This document shows, one piece after another, positions 7,753 to 16,803 of a DNA stretch of 64,000 nucleotides; the first letter of the stretch is position 1, and each line of letters begins with the position of its first letter. This DNA is from Variovorax sp. N23 (GTDB lineage Bacteria; Pseudomonadota; Gammaproteobacteria; Burkholderiales; Burkholderiaceae_C). Location: the NCBI RefSeq assembly GCF_025486315.1, contig NZ_JAOOPY010000004.1, positions 186,348 to 250,347 on the forward strand, written 5' to 3'. The notes beneath the pieces are model-generated. The model was not told the origin of the DNA, searched no databases, and saw only the letters and a program-made list of their open reading frames with translations. A program made the translations under genes and the position numbers.

Positions 7753-8958
7753 ATGACTGCAACCATAGCCCAGGCTCTCGCGGCCATCGCGAGGGGCGAG
7801 ATGGTCGTCGTCGTTGACAGCGAGGACCGTGAAAACGAGGGCGACCTGATTCTCGCCGCAGAGTACGCCACACCTGAGCGCTTGGCGTTCATGGTGCGGC
7901 ACAGCAGCGGCGTGATCTGCATCGGCTTGCCTGGCGAGCGCCTGGACGCACTGTCGCTGCCGCAGATGGTGGCGCAGAACGCCGACGCCATGGGCACCGC
8001 CTACACAGTGACCGTGGATTACAAGCATGGCACCAGCACAGGAATCTCAGCGGCCGACCGCGCCGCCACGCTGCGCGCGCTGGTCGATCCGATGGCTGGG
8101 CCTTCAGACTTCAATCGCCCCGGCCATGTGTTCCCCCTGCGTGCGCGGGAAGGGGGCGTACTCGTACGGCCGGGCCACACCGAGGCTTCCGTAGACCTCA
8201 CGCGGCTGGCGGGTCTGCGCCCAGGTGGCGTGCTGGTGGAGATCGCTAACGAGGACGGCAGCATGGCCCGGCGACCGCAATTGGAGGACTTCGCACTCGA
8301 ACACGGCTTGCTGATGGTCACAATCGCCGACCTCATCGCTTGGCGCAAGCGCCACGAGGTCATCGTCGAGCGCGCTTCCAGTTGCCGTCTGCCGACCAAG
8401 TACGGCGTCTTTGAGCTCCACGGTTACCGCGAGTTGTTCAACGGCCAGGAGCATTTGGCCCTGGTGATGGGCCAGCCGGGCGAATTGGCGTCGCCGCTGG
8501 TGCGTGTGCATTCGGAATGCCTGACTGGAGAGGTGTTCGGCTCGCTGCGTTGCGATTGCGCGCCCCAACTGGCTCAGGCGATGAACCTGGTTGCGGCAGA
8601 GGGCTGCGGCGCCATCGTCTACCTGCGTGGCCATGAGGTGCGAGGAATCGGCCTGCTGCACAAGCTGCGTGCGTACGCGCTGCAGGATGGCGGCGCTGAC
8701 ACGGTGCAAGCCAACCTTGCGCTCGGCTTCTCCGCAGACCAGCGCGACTATGCAGTTGGTGCGCAGATCCTGCGGCAGATCGGCGTATCTCGGATGCGCC
8801 TCATGACGAACAACCCCCGCAAGTACGAGGGCCTCGCGGACTTCGGCTTGGACATCGCCGAGCGCGTTCCGTTGGTGATTGCCCCTGATCGCGAGAACTC
8901 TGTCTATCTCGCGTCCAAGCAGCGGCTGTTCGGCCACCTGCTGGGCATGGATGGCTGA
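7753..8958 (+). CDS. ribBA: RibBA bifunctional DHBP synthase / GTP cyclohydrolase II
   Basis: A 401-residue fusion. The N-terminal half has the RibB acidic loop DSEDRENEGDL and GHTEASVDL; the C-terminal half (from about residue 210) has the RibA zinc site HSECLTGEVFGSLRCDC and RGHEVRGIGLLHKLRAYALQD. All zinc Cys and catalytic motifs are visible, so it should be active. It makes both early riboflavin precursors. Placement between the hydratase and the flavin reductase, without ribE, ribH or ribD, suggests boosting of flavin supply for the RutA-like enzyme rather than housekeeping. The gap to leuD is only 25 bases. Confidence 0.93.
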   Translation: MTATIAQALAAIARGEMVVVVDSEDRENEGDLILAAEYATPERLAFMVRHSSGVICIGLPGERLDALSLPQMVAQNADAMGTAYTVTVDYKHGTSTGISAADRAATLRALVDPMAGPSDFNRPGHVFPLRAREGGVLVRPGHTEASVDLTRLAGLRPGGVLVEIANEDGSMARRPQLEDFALEHGLLMVTIADLIAWRKRHEVIVERASSCRLPTKYGVFELHGYRELFNGQEHLALVMGQPGELASPLVRVHSECLTGEVFGSLRCDCAPQLAQAMNLVAAEGCGAIVYLRGHEVRGIGLLHKLRAYALQDGGADTVQANLALGFSADQRDYAVGAQILRQIGVSRMRLMTNNPRKYEGLADFGLDIAERVPLVIAPDRENSVYLASKQRLFGHLLGMDG

Positions 8959-8995
8959 GCCCGTGGTCCATGTATCTCACCGACTAGGAGACCCT

Positions 8996-10111
8996 ATGCC
9001 AATTCTCGATTCGTTTGACAAGCGCCAGTTGCGCAATGTGTTCGGCACGTTCACGACCGGCGTGACCATCGTCACGACGCGCACAGCCGATGGCAAGGCA
9101 CACGGTGTCACGGCCAACTCGTTCAGCTCGGTTTCGCTGGACCCTCCGCTGGTGCTCTGGTGTCAGGCGCTCACATCCCGCAGCCATGCAGCGTTCAATG
9201 GTGTCGATCACTTCGTCGTGAACATCCTGGCCGACGATCAGATCCACGTCTCCAACCAGTTTGCAAAGTCGCACGATGAGAAGTTCGTGGGCATCGAACA
9301 TCAGGACGGTCTTGGGGGCGCGCCCGTGATCAGTGGCTCAGCTGCGCACCTGGAGTGCGTCAAGGTGGCGTCCTATCCTGCAGGCGATCACGTGGTCTTT
9401 GTCGGGCGCGTCGAGCGGGTGGGGCACTCCAGCCGCCGACCTTTGGCCTTCGGCGGAGGCCGCTACATGAGCACCTACGCGCACGACCTCGGGCCCGTAT
9501 CCACGCAGATCGGCTGGGACAAGCCGGCACGTGCGCAGGACGTGAAGCGCGTGGCGGCCGAGATGCCGGCCATCTGCGAGGCCGTCGGGCAACATACCCT
9601 GTGCCTGTCTGTGTGGGGTAACCATGGCCCCACGGTCGTGAGCTGGGAGCCATCTGAGCACCCGATCAGCGACAACCTGCGCGTGGGCCTGGTCTATGGC
9701 GTGACGATCTCGGCGGCCGGGCGCGCATTCGCCGCCTTTCTGCCCAGCGACGTCACCCGCAGCTTTATCGAGGAGGACCTGCGCGTGTTTCGCCGCCCCG
9801 AGGAAGACGAGGCGGAGCAGCGCGCAGCCTTCGAAGCGGACGTTGCCGCAGCGCACGAACACGGCATCGCGCGCGTTGTCGACCCGGCGCTCGCCATGCG
9901 ACTGCACAAGATCCCGACCAATGCCTTCGCAGCGCCGATCTTTGATGCGCGCGGCGTCATGGTCATGACGCTTGCGATCCTTTCCCAGGTCGACCGGCTC
10001 GCACCCGATTGGCACGGCGCGGCGCCGCAGGCACTGCTCCAGGCCTGCCGCGCGCTCTCGCGCCAGCTTGGCCATCAGGAATCCCAGCCCACTCCAGGAG
10101 ACAGCAAGTGA
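8996..10111 (+). CDS. flavin reductase fused to an IclR-type effector-binding domain
   Basis: A 371-residue two-domain protein, about twice the length of a plain flavin reductase. Residues 1-160 match the HpaC/NtaB-like FMN reductase domain (FGTFTTGVTIVTT, GVTANSFSSVSLDPPL). Residues about 175-370 read like the effector domain of IclR regulators (GRAFAAFLPS, EHGIARVVD, FAAPIFDARGVMVMTLAIL), with no DNA-binding helix-turn-helix. Start chosen at the ATG after ACTAGGAGACCCT. Likely the reductase partner of the RutA-like oxygenase, with allosteric control by the substrate, as the C-terminal domain of 4-hydroxyphenylacetate hydroxylase reductase C1 does (analogy, not homology). Confidence 0.85.
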   Translation: MPILDSFDKRQLRNVFGTFTTGVTIVTTRTADGKAHGVTANSFSSVSLDPPLVLWCQALTSRSHAAFNGVDHFVVNILADDQIHVSNQFAKSHDEKFVGIEHQDGLGGAPVISGSAAHLECVKVASYPAGDHVVFVGRVERVGHSSRRPLAFGGGRYMSTYAHDLGPVSTQIGWDKPARAQDVKRVAAEMPAICEAVGQHTLCLSVWGNHGPTVVSWEPSEHPISDNLRVGLVYGVTISAAGRAFAAFLPSDVTRSFIEEDLRVFRRPEEDEAEQRAAFEADVAAAHEHGIARVVDPALAMRLHKIPTNAFAAPIFDARGVMVMTLAILSQVDRLAPDWHGAAPQALLQACRALSRQLGHQESQPTPGDSK

Positions 10112-11076
10112 AGACGTTCATCACCCGGTTGACAATCGTTCTCGCAGCGGCGTGCCCGCTGCTTGCAACGGCGCAGGCCTTTCCCTCCAAGCCCATCCGC
10201 ATCGTCGTTCCATACGCACCGGGCGGCATCACCGACCAGCTTGCACGGGAAGTCGGCAACAAGCTGGGCGAGATCGTCCATCAGCCCGTGATCGTCGACA
10301 ACCGTCCTGGCGGCCTGGCGCAACCCGCGGTGAGCGTGGTCAAGCAGGCACCTGCAGATGGGTACACGCTTTTCATGGGCGACCTGCCGGCGCTGGGGTT
10401 GAATCCCAGCCTGGCCAGTAAGCTTTCGTATGACCCTCGGAAGGACCTCCAGGGTGTGACGAAGTTGGTAGTCTCGCCCGGCTTTTTGGTGGTGCCGAAC
10501 GACAGTCCGTACAAGACCTTCGTCGACCTGTTCAAGGCCGCGAGTTCCGGTAAGACGTTGACCTATGCGTCCCAAGGCGTGGGCACGGGCGGCCATCTGT
10601 TCGGTGCGCTCTTTTCGGCCAAGACGCAGTCCACGCACACGCACGTTCCCTACAAGGGTTCCGCGCCGGCGCTGCTGGATGTGGCGGGCGGAAAGGTGGA
10701 CTTCATGTATGACACGGTCACATCTGCTGGACCGCTTGTGCTGGGAGGCAAGATGCGGGTGATTGGGGTCGGCGTGGACCAGCGACTGCCGCAATTTCCT
10801 TCAGCGCCCACGCTCAAGGAGTTGGGCCACGGAGACATCGCGCTCAACGTGTGGTGGGGTGTCACGGCCAAGGCGGGAACTCCGAGCGAAGTCCTGGTCG
10901 TTCTGGAGAAGGCAATCCGCACCGCCATGCACGATCCAGCAGTGGCTTCGAAGTTCACAAGCCAGGGAGTGATGGTCACCACGAGTGGTAGCCCGGCGGA
11001 GTTCTCTAACTACATCGCGGAAGAGATCGACCGCTGGGGCAAGGTGATCAGGGATTCGAAGATGAGCGTCGACTGA
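10108..11076 (+). CDS. Bug-family (TctC-like) periplasmic solute receptor
   Basis: A 322-residue extracytoplasmic receptor of the tripartite tricarboxylate transporter family. The GTG start at 10108 overlaps the reductase stop and follows CCAGGAGACA. A signal peptide (MKTFITRLTIVLAAACPLLA, cleavage near AQA-F) precedes the family hallmark IVVPYAPGGITDQLAR. These receptors usually bind carboxylates or amides. No TctA/TctB membrane genes are in the window, so it is an orphan receptor that may deliver to a remote permease or act in sensing. It closes the first operon. Confidence 0.92.
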   Translation: MKTFITRLTIVLAAACPLLATAQAFPSKPIRIVVPYAPGGITDQLAREVGNKLGEIVHQPVIVDNRPGGLAQPAVSVVKQAPADGYTLFMGDLPALGLNPSLASKLSYDPRKDLQGVTKLVVSPGFLVVPNDSPYKTFVDLFKAASSGKTLTYASQGVGTGGHLFGALFSAKTQSTHTHVPYKGSAPALLDVAGGKVDFMYDTVTSAGPLVLGGKMRVIGVGVDQRLPQFPSAPTLKELGHGDIALNVWWGVTAKAGTPSEVLVVLEKAIRTAMHDPAVASKFTSQGVMVTTSGSPAEFSNYIAEEIDRWGKVIRDSKMSVD

Positions 11077-11110
11077 CCTGCATGCGTGCACGGCGAGGTC
11101 GAGGAGGTGA

Positions 11111-11126
11111 CAAGGTAACATCCTTG
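11111..11126. promoter_or_regulatory. small inverted repeat before GntR gene
   Basis: CAAGG-TAACAT-CCTTG is a symmetric element 29 bases before the GntR start. It shares the AAGGTwA core with the arms of the palindrome at 712-743, which would fit an autoregulatory site for the same regulator, but the match is short. Confidence 0.35.
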
Positions 11127-11154
11127 AGATGATTCTGTTCCATTTTGAGTTCCC

Positions 11155-11973
11155 ATGCGCTCTGAACAAGCGGTGCCCAAACCGCCCGGGATGACCATTG
11201 CGCTGCAGCGGTCGCCCGGCACCGCCTTGCATCGCCAGCTATACATCGTGCTGCGCGACCAGATCGTGCGCGGCAGCTTCCACGTCGATGCCGCCATCCC
11301 GAAGGAAGCAGACCTGGAGCGGATGTTCGGCGTATCGCGCATCACGGTGCGGCGCGCAGTGGCGGACCTCGAATCACATGGATTGGTGCGCAAGGTGCCT
11401 GGCAAAGGCACGTTCGTGCTGGCGCGCAAGGATGGCGGCAGGCGTGAGGCCACTCTCCCGCTGCTTGAGGCTCTCAAGCGGCAAGCCAAGGACACGAAAG
11501 TTCAGGTGCTGCTCGTGGAAACCGTCCCAGCCCCGGGAGACATAGCACTGCTTCTGGAATTGGAGCCTAACGGGTTGGCTCATCACATCGTGCGCTTGCG
11601 CAGCGCAGGCAAGATGCCGTTGATGGTGACGGAAGCGTGGGTGCAGGCGAAGTGGGCGGCCGACATCACGCATGACAGCCTGCTGAAGAAGGCCTTGTTT
11701 GAGATCATCATCAGCAAAGGCGTGGAGTTTGGCAAGGTGGTGCAGGAGTTTTCCGCCATCGCGGCCGCCCCACAGCATGCAAGCCTGCTCAAGACGGACG
11801 TGGGAACTCCGCTGATCAAGGTCACTAGGCTGTTCTACGACATCGAGGACCGCCCGGCATACCACCTGACCACCGTGGTCACACCCGAGCGCACGCGACT
11901 GCTGATGGAGATTCCAGCCTCCGCGATCAATACGCTTTCTGCTGGGAGCTACCAGCACACCGTGCTGGTGTAA
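11155..11973 (+). CDS. GntR-family (HutC/UTRA) transcriptional regulator
   Basis: A 272-residue protein. The N-terminal winged helix (residues about 20-85: LYIVLRDQIVRGSF, SRITVRRAVADLESHGLV, GKGTFV) is followed by a UTRA effector domain with ETVPAPGDIALLLEL and SLLKTDVGTPLIKVTRLFYD. Such proteins are usually repressors released by a pathway metabolite. It lies downstream of, and co-directional with, the RutA-like operon. The palindrome at 712-743 is the best candidate target (inference). Confidence 0.9.
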   Translation: MRSEQAVPKPPGMTIALQRSPGTALHRQLYIVLRDQIVRGSFHVDAAIPKEADLERMFGVSRITVRRAVADLESHGLVRKVPGKGTFVLARKDGGRREATLPLLEALKRQAKDTKVQVLLVETVPAPGDIALLLELEPNGLAHHIVRLRSAGKMPLMVTEAWVQAKWAADITHDSLLKKALFEIIISKGVEFGKVVQEFSAIAAAPQHASLLKTDVGTPLIKVTRLFYDIEDRPAYHLTTVVTPERTRLLMEIPASAINTLSAGSYQHTVLV

Positions 11974-12033
11974 ATCTTGGTCATCCGTACTGACCACAGC
12001 GATACAACCTCAAAGGATTTCGTTGTCGTCGTC

Positions 12034-12060
12034 AGAAGTGGCAAGCACTTCTTCGTGCTT
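12034..12060. other. overlapping alternative hairpins downstream of GntR
   Basis: AGAAGTG (12034-12040) pairs with CACTTCT (12046-12052), and AAGCAC (12043-12048) pairs with GTGCTT (12055-12060). The two stems exclude each other. No T-tract follows, so an intrinsic terminator is unlikely; function unknown. The rest of the 239-base gap shows no gene. Confidence 0.35.
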
Positions 12061-12212
12061 CCAGCGACCGCCGACGCGCCAGGTCCGCAGTGCCTGGTTG
12101 TCTGGAAGAAAGCGGCCAGCTTGTCATTTCGGGTGCGCCCAGGGCCTATCACTGCGCGGGCAAAATGGGCCATGACGGCATGGCGTGCCCGAACCGCCTC
12201 TCGGGAACTTCA

Positions 12213-13029
12213 ATGGACATTGCGAACACATCTCACCTGCGCAGAACTCCCGGTACAGCCTTGCACCGCCAGCTCTTCGTGGTGTTGCGCGATCATATCG
12301 CCCAGGGCGTTTACCCCTTGGGCAGCCTCATACCTGCCGAGGACGCGCTCTGCGCCCAGTTCGACGTTTCGCGCATCACAGTACGACGCGCTGTGGCGGA
12401 CCTGGAACAACTTGGCCTTGTAGAGAAGCTCCCGGGCCGCGGTACCTTTGTGCGTGCAGCGCCACGCGCCACGCGCCACGCGCCGCACGCCAGCAGGCTA
12501 GCTTCGGCCTACTCGCTTCGCTGGGAAAGCAGGCGCGCGAGACCGAAGTGACGGTTCTGAAGGTACAGATTATGTCGGCGCCGGCCATGGTGGCGCAGCA
12601 GCTCCAACTCCCCGAAGGTGAAGCGGCGGTGCATGCCGTGCGTCTACGCTCGATCCGGTGCGTGCCGATGATGGTGACGGACGCTTGGGTGCCCCATTCA
12701 ATCGGCCGTAATGTCACCGAGAACGCCTTGAGGAAGCAGGCCCTGTTCGAGATCTTGATGGCCGAGGGCGTAAAGTTCGGCCGCGTGATTCAGGAAACGA
12801 CCGCCGTAGACGCAGACCTGTCATGGCTGGACTGCTGAAGGTGGAGATGGGTGCACCGCTGGTGCGCATCGTTCGGCTCATGCACAACCGGCGCAAGCAG
12901 CCAGTGCAGTACATCACGATCACCTTCACCGGTGAGCGCAGCCGTATCCTGATGGATTTGACCGCCGAGGCTGTCAACACGACCGGAGCCGGACAGATAG
13001 TGCATGACACGGACGACCATCTGGCCTGA
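12213..13029 (+). pseudogene. GntR-family regulator paralogue broken by two frameshifts
   Basis: The sequence parallels the preceding GntR protein across its full length, but in three frames. Frame 1 gives the winged helix (RTPGTALHRQLFVVLRDHIA, SRITVRRAVADLEQLGLV, GRGTFV). Frame 2 gives QASFGLLASLGKQARETEVT through MVTDAWVPHSIGRNV. Frame 3 gives GLLKVEMGAPLVRIVRLMHN to the end. The first shift falls at three GCCACGC repeats (12461-12481); the second is a one-base loss near 12820. Adding one heptamer would rejoin frames 1 and 2. Sequencing error at either point cannot be excluded. Confidence 0.85.
12461..12481. repeat. GCCACGC heptanucleotide repeat (3 units)
   Basis: Three exact 7-bp units lie inside the second GntR gene, between the DNA-binding and effector domains, exactly where its frame breaks. 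Because 7 is not a multiple of 3, each gain or loss changes frame. Four units would give an uninterrupted join. Confidence 0.8.
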
Positions 13030-13509
13030 CTTTTACGGACTATAGCGTCCACATACTGCTCAGCTCGCTGCAGAACGGCTGCATCCGAGCGACGAAATCA
13101 GGCCAGCGAGTGGCTGCTGAGGACGCAGAGCGCTATTTCACCAACTGCGCGAGCAGCCGTTCGCGTGATCTAGCGAGGAGCTTTCGCCCGATTGACCGGT
13201 TACGGGGGTACAGCGGACCGACGCACATGGCGAGCGTGAATGTCGGGTTTCGCAAGCGACGGTCATTCCGCTGAAAACTCAAGGTCAGCAGCCAGTGGCG
13301 GACAGTCAGCGTAGTGATGAGGTTTCGACTCTCGACGCTGAGCAGTCCTTCGAGGTTGCAGCAAGGATTCCGAGGGGAGGCTCCTGTGGTCGGATCCACA
13401 CGCGCAACTGCACGCGCTTTCGCGGTTGTTCGTCAACTTCTTTTATCGCGCGGATGCACCTGAATCGGCGCCAGTTTGCCGCTCCTCGCTCGTAAAATGC
13501 GACCCCTCC
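13030..13509. other. 480-base gap without a recognisable gene
   Basis: No frame has convincing family signatures. An 88-codon minus frame (13133-13399) was considered and not supported. The right end presumably holds the promoter and operator of the LysR gene, though no clear LysR box was identified. Confidence 0.5.
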
Positions 13510-14436
13510 ATGCGATACGAACTCACGGATCTTCGGCTCTTCCTAGAGATCGCCCAAGCGAAAAACCTGACGGCTGCGGCCGCGGCCTCATTTATCACCA
13601 CTTCGGCGGCCAGCTACCGGCTCAAGAACCTGGAGCAGGCCCTTGGTACGCCGCTCTTTGACCGCAACTCGCGCGGCATGGAATTGACTCAAGCCGGCGA
13701 GGCGGTGCTCTCGCACGTTCGCGCGATCTTCGAAGACATCGAACGAATGCAAGGTGACGTGCGCCTGTTCATCTCTGGCATCAAAGGGCACGTCCGCATC
13801 GTCGCCAACAGCAGCTCCCTGAGCAGCTTTGTTACGCAAACTCTGGGGCGCTTCCTGGTCGCTCACCCTGGCATTGATGCGGACGTCGAGGAGCGCCAGA
13901 GCGAGACAATCCCGGCTGCGGTGCTCGCCCGTGAGGCGGACATCGGGATCTTCGCTGGCAGGACCGAAGTTCAGGGACTCGCCATTCACGCCTACGCCGT
14001 CGATCGACTGGTCATCGTAGCGCCGCCGGATCATGAGATCTCGACGCGCCAATCTGTACGCCTGAGTGACGCCCTAGACTTCGAATTCGTTTGCATGCAT
14101 CGCTCCAGCAGCAACTATCTGTTCCTTCGCGACGCGGCCGCCAGGCAAGGCAGAACAGTAACCGCACGATTGCATGCACAGGGGTTCGAAGCAGTGCTCT
14201 CGCTCGTCGCAGCAGGCGTGGGGGTTGCCATGGTTCCTAGCAGTGTTCTTGAGAATCGCCAGGAGCCCCATCGGGTCGCACGACTGACCCTTGAAGAGCC
14301 TTGGGCGCGCCGAGAACTCAACCTGGCCGTCCGGGCTGATGCGCGCTTCCCGGACTTCATCACTGCGTGCGTGGACTTTCTGCTGGGTGATCCACTGGTC
14401 GCAGCGACACGACCGGTGGGCGACCGCGAACCATGA
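13510..14436 (+). CDS. LysR-family transcriptional regulator
   Basis: A 308-residue LysR protein. The N-terminal helix-turn-helix (ELTDLRLFLEIAQAKNLTAA, then ITTSAASYRLKNLEQALGTP LFDR) is followed by a periplasmic-binding-like effector domain. The start is the ATG at MRYELTDLR, which agrees with the family N-terminus; upstream codons are non-family. It precedes a CoA-transferase, Bug receptor and crotonase on the same strand and probably controls them or the larger cluster. Confidence 0.9.
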   Translation: MRYELTDLRLFLEIAQAKNLTAAAAASFITTSAASYRLKNLEQALGTPLFDRNSRGMELTQAGEAVLSHVRAIFEDIERMQGDVRLFISGIKGHVRIVANSSSLSSFVTQTLGRFLVAHPGIDADVEERQSETIPAAVLAREADIGIFAGRTEVQGLAIHAYAVDRLVIVAPPDHEISTRQSVRLSDALDFEFVCMHRSSSNYLFLRDAAARQGRTVTARLHAQGFEAVLSLVAAGVGVAMVPSSVLENRQEPHRVARLTLEEPWARRELNLAVRADARFPDFITACVDFLLGDPLVAATRPVGDREP

Positions 14437-14572
14437 TTGGGTAAACCCCAGCGGGACTAGACAAAATTCCCTGCTCAGCCGCGTCCAACTTTCACGAACG
14501 CTCACTGCAATACTGATCAATTGACCGTCCGATGCCCTGCGCCAAAAATTGGCCTTAGCTCTCGGAGAAAGA

Positions 14573-15742
14573 ATGCTTGCAAATGCGCTTAGTGGGGTTC
14601 GGGTCGTGGACCTGTCGAGAATCCTGGCTGGTCCATGGTGCACTCAGAACCTGGCGGACCTCGGCGCTGACGTCTTGAAGATAGAGCGCCCGCGAGTGGG
14701 CGACGACACGCGCAGCTGGGGCCCGCCCTTCGTAGTCAGCGAAACCGGCGAGCAAGTCTCGGCCTACTTCCTGTCGTGCAATCGTGGAAAGCACTCAGTC
14801 ACTCTCGACTTTGCCCGTTCCATAGAGCGGGAATGGCTGATTCAGCAGATACGGGACGCCGATGTATTGGTCGAAAACTACAAGGTCGGCGACCTCGCGC
14901 GCTACGGCCTGGATTTCGAAACCATGGCCAAGGTCAATCCACGGCTGATCTACCTGTCCGTGACTGGATTTGGGCAATCGGGCCCGTTTGCTCATAAACC
15001 AGGCTACGACTACATCTTCCAGGGGATGGGTGGACTCATGGGCTACACCGGCATACCGGACGGCGAAGAAGGTGCAGGACCGCTTCGCGCGGGCGTCGCC
15101 GTCGTTGACCTCATGACCGGGATGTATGCGACAAGCTCTGTGCTGGCGGCCATCATTCAGCGCGCCCGAACCGGCACGGGGCAGCACCTAGACATTGCGC
15201 TCTTTGACGTGTCGGTGGCCATGAACGCCAACCAGGGCGCCAATTACCTGGTTTCCGGACAAAGTCCAAAGCGCACCGGTAACGCTCACCCGAACCTAGC
15301 ACCCTACGAGGTCGTCGAATGCGCGGACGGGTACGTCATCCTGGCCATCGGCAACGACAAGCAGTTCGCGTCCTTCTGTGCGCTCATGGGGATGCAGTGG
15401 CATCTGGATCCCAAGTTTGCCAGTAATGCGGGGCGGCTGACCAACATGCGTGAGCTTCGTCCGCTCCTTGGGGACGCCGTGAAGCGCTGGTGCACAACCC
15501 CCTTGGGTGAGGCACTGGATTCGCACGGCATCTCCTGGGGGAACATCCACACCATGGAGCAGGTTTTCCAGCATCCGCAGGTCATTCACCGCCAGATGCT
15601 GCAGACCGTCGAGCATCCGACGTTCGGGACTCTCAAGCTCGTGCGCAACCCCATGATCTGGCCAAACAAACAAATCACCGTTCAACCACCGCCTGCGCTG
15701 GGGCCATCAGCAGTGGAGAACGCCGCACCAGAACTGACCTGA
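14573..15742 (+). CDS. CaiB/BaiF family (class III) CoA-transferase
   Basis: A 389-residue class III CoA-transferase: GVRVVDLSRILAGPW, ADLGADVLKIERP and catalytic Asp in ALFDVSVAM. The ATG at 14573 follows CTCGGAGAAAGA, preferred over an in-frame TTG at 14549. The enzyme moves CoA between carboxylic acids. With the following Bug receptor and enoyl-CoA hydratase it forms a small acid-activation unit. Confidence 0.9.
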   Translation: MLANALSGVRVVDLSRILAGPWCTQNLADLGADVLKIERPRVGDDTRSWGPPFVVSETGEQVSAYFLSCNRGKHSVTLDFARSIEREWLIQQIRDADVLVENYKVGDLARYGLDFETMAKVNPRLIYLSVTGFGQSGPFAHKPGYDYIFQGMGGLMGYTGIPDGEEGAGPLRAGVAVVDLMTGMYATSSVLAAIIQRARTGTGQHLDIALFDVSVAMNANQGANYLVSGQSPKRTGNAHPNLAPYEVVECADGYVILAIGNDKQFASFCALMGMQWHLDPKFASNAGRLTNMRELRPLLGDAVKRWCTTPLGEALDSHGISWGNIHTMEQVFQHPQVIHRQMLQTVEHPTFGTLKLVRNPMIWPNKQITVQPPPALGPSAVENAAPELT

Positions 15743-15825
15743 GCTAACGCGAATCACCCCCGCACCCGAGCGGCCCGCTGCGGCTGGCGAGCATTCACAA
15801 TCAACCTCAAATAACGGAGACAGCA

Positions 15826-16803
15826 ATGAAATTCTCAAAAACCATCTTGTCCATGACGCTGTGCATGAGCGTCATCCCCATGGCGCAGGCGGCAGGCGCC
15901 TCATCCTATCCGGACCGCCCAGTCCGCCTGATCGTTCCCTACGCCGTGGGTGGTGCGACCGATGTGATCGGCCGCGTCATGGCACGCTACCTTGGCGACG
16001 CGCTGGGTCAGTCCATCGTCGTCGAAAACAAGCCCGGGGCCGGCGGCAGCACCGGTTCAAGCTTCGCAGCCACCCAGTCCGCAGACGGCTACACGCTGGT
16101 GATGATGGTAGAGAGCTCGCATGCCGTGAATCCGAACGTGTATGCCGCCAAAGCCTATGACCCGGTCAAGGACTTCACGCCCATCACTAACATCGCCAAC
16201 GTTCCCGGCGTGATGGTGGTGAATGCATCTTCGAGCTACAAGAGCGTTCAGGATGTCATCGACGCCGCAAGGAAGGCTCCGACCAAGCTGAATTACGGGT
16301 CGTCGGGCAACGGCGGATACAGCCACCTGAGTGGCGCTTTGTTCGGAAGCACGACCAAGACCCAGATCACCCACGTCCCGTACAAAGGCCTGGGCCCGGC
16401 GCTGAATGACCTGATGTCTGGCCAGATCGACGTGGTCTTCGACAACATGCCCTCCTCTGGCGGCCTGATCGCAGGCGGCAAGCTGCGCGCGCTGGCTGTG
16501 TCAAGCCCACAGCGCCTAACACAGCTGCCCAACGTTCCAACCTACGAAGAGGTCGGTCTCAAGCCAATGAACAACATGTCCTGGTATGGCATCGGTGCGC
16601 CCGCAGGCCTCGATCCAGCCGTGCTTGCCAAGTTGAGCTCGGCAGCCAAGAAAGCCTTGGAAAGCCCGGGCTTGAAGAAGACGATTCAGGATCAAGGCGC
16701 GATCGTTGAGTACACGACGCCCCAGCAGTTCAAGGAGATCGTGGAACGCTCGAACAAGGCGTGGGCCCAACTCGTCCAAGACATTGCCTTCGAGAAGATG
16801 TGA
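15826..16803 (+). CDS. Bug-family periplasmic solute receptor
   Basis: A 325-residue receptor with a signal peptide ending near MAQAAGAS and the family motif LIVPYAVGGATDVIGRVMAR. A ribosome binding site AACGGAGACAGCA precedes the ATG. Its stop overlaps the crotonase start (TGATG). No cognate membrane subunits are nearby. The ligand is presumably the acid handled by the adjacent CoA-transferase (inference). Confidence 0.92.
   Translation: MKFSKTILSMTLCMSVIPMAQAAGASSYPDRPVRLIVPYAVGGATDVIGRVMARYLGDALGQSIVVENKPGAGGSTGSSFAATQSADGYTLVMMVESSHAVNPNVYAAKAYDPVKDFTPITNIANVPGVMVVNASSSYKSVQDVIDAARKAPTKLNYGSSGNGGYSHLSGALFGSTTKTQITHVPYKGLGPALNDLMSGQIDVVFDNMPSSGGLIAGGKLRALAVSSPQRLTQLPNVPTYEEVGLKPMNNMSWYGIGAPAGLDPAVLAKLSSAAKKALESPGLKKTIQDQGAIVEYTTPQQFKEIVERSNKAWAQLVQDIAFEKM

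Noticed and set aside
13133..13399. 88-residue minus-strand protein
   Set aside because: No family likeness, no ribosome binding site, basic and low-complexity composition typical of a chance frame.
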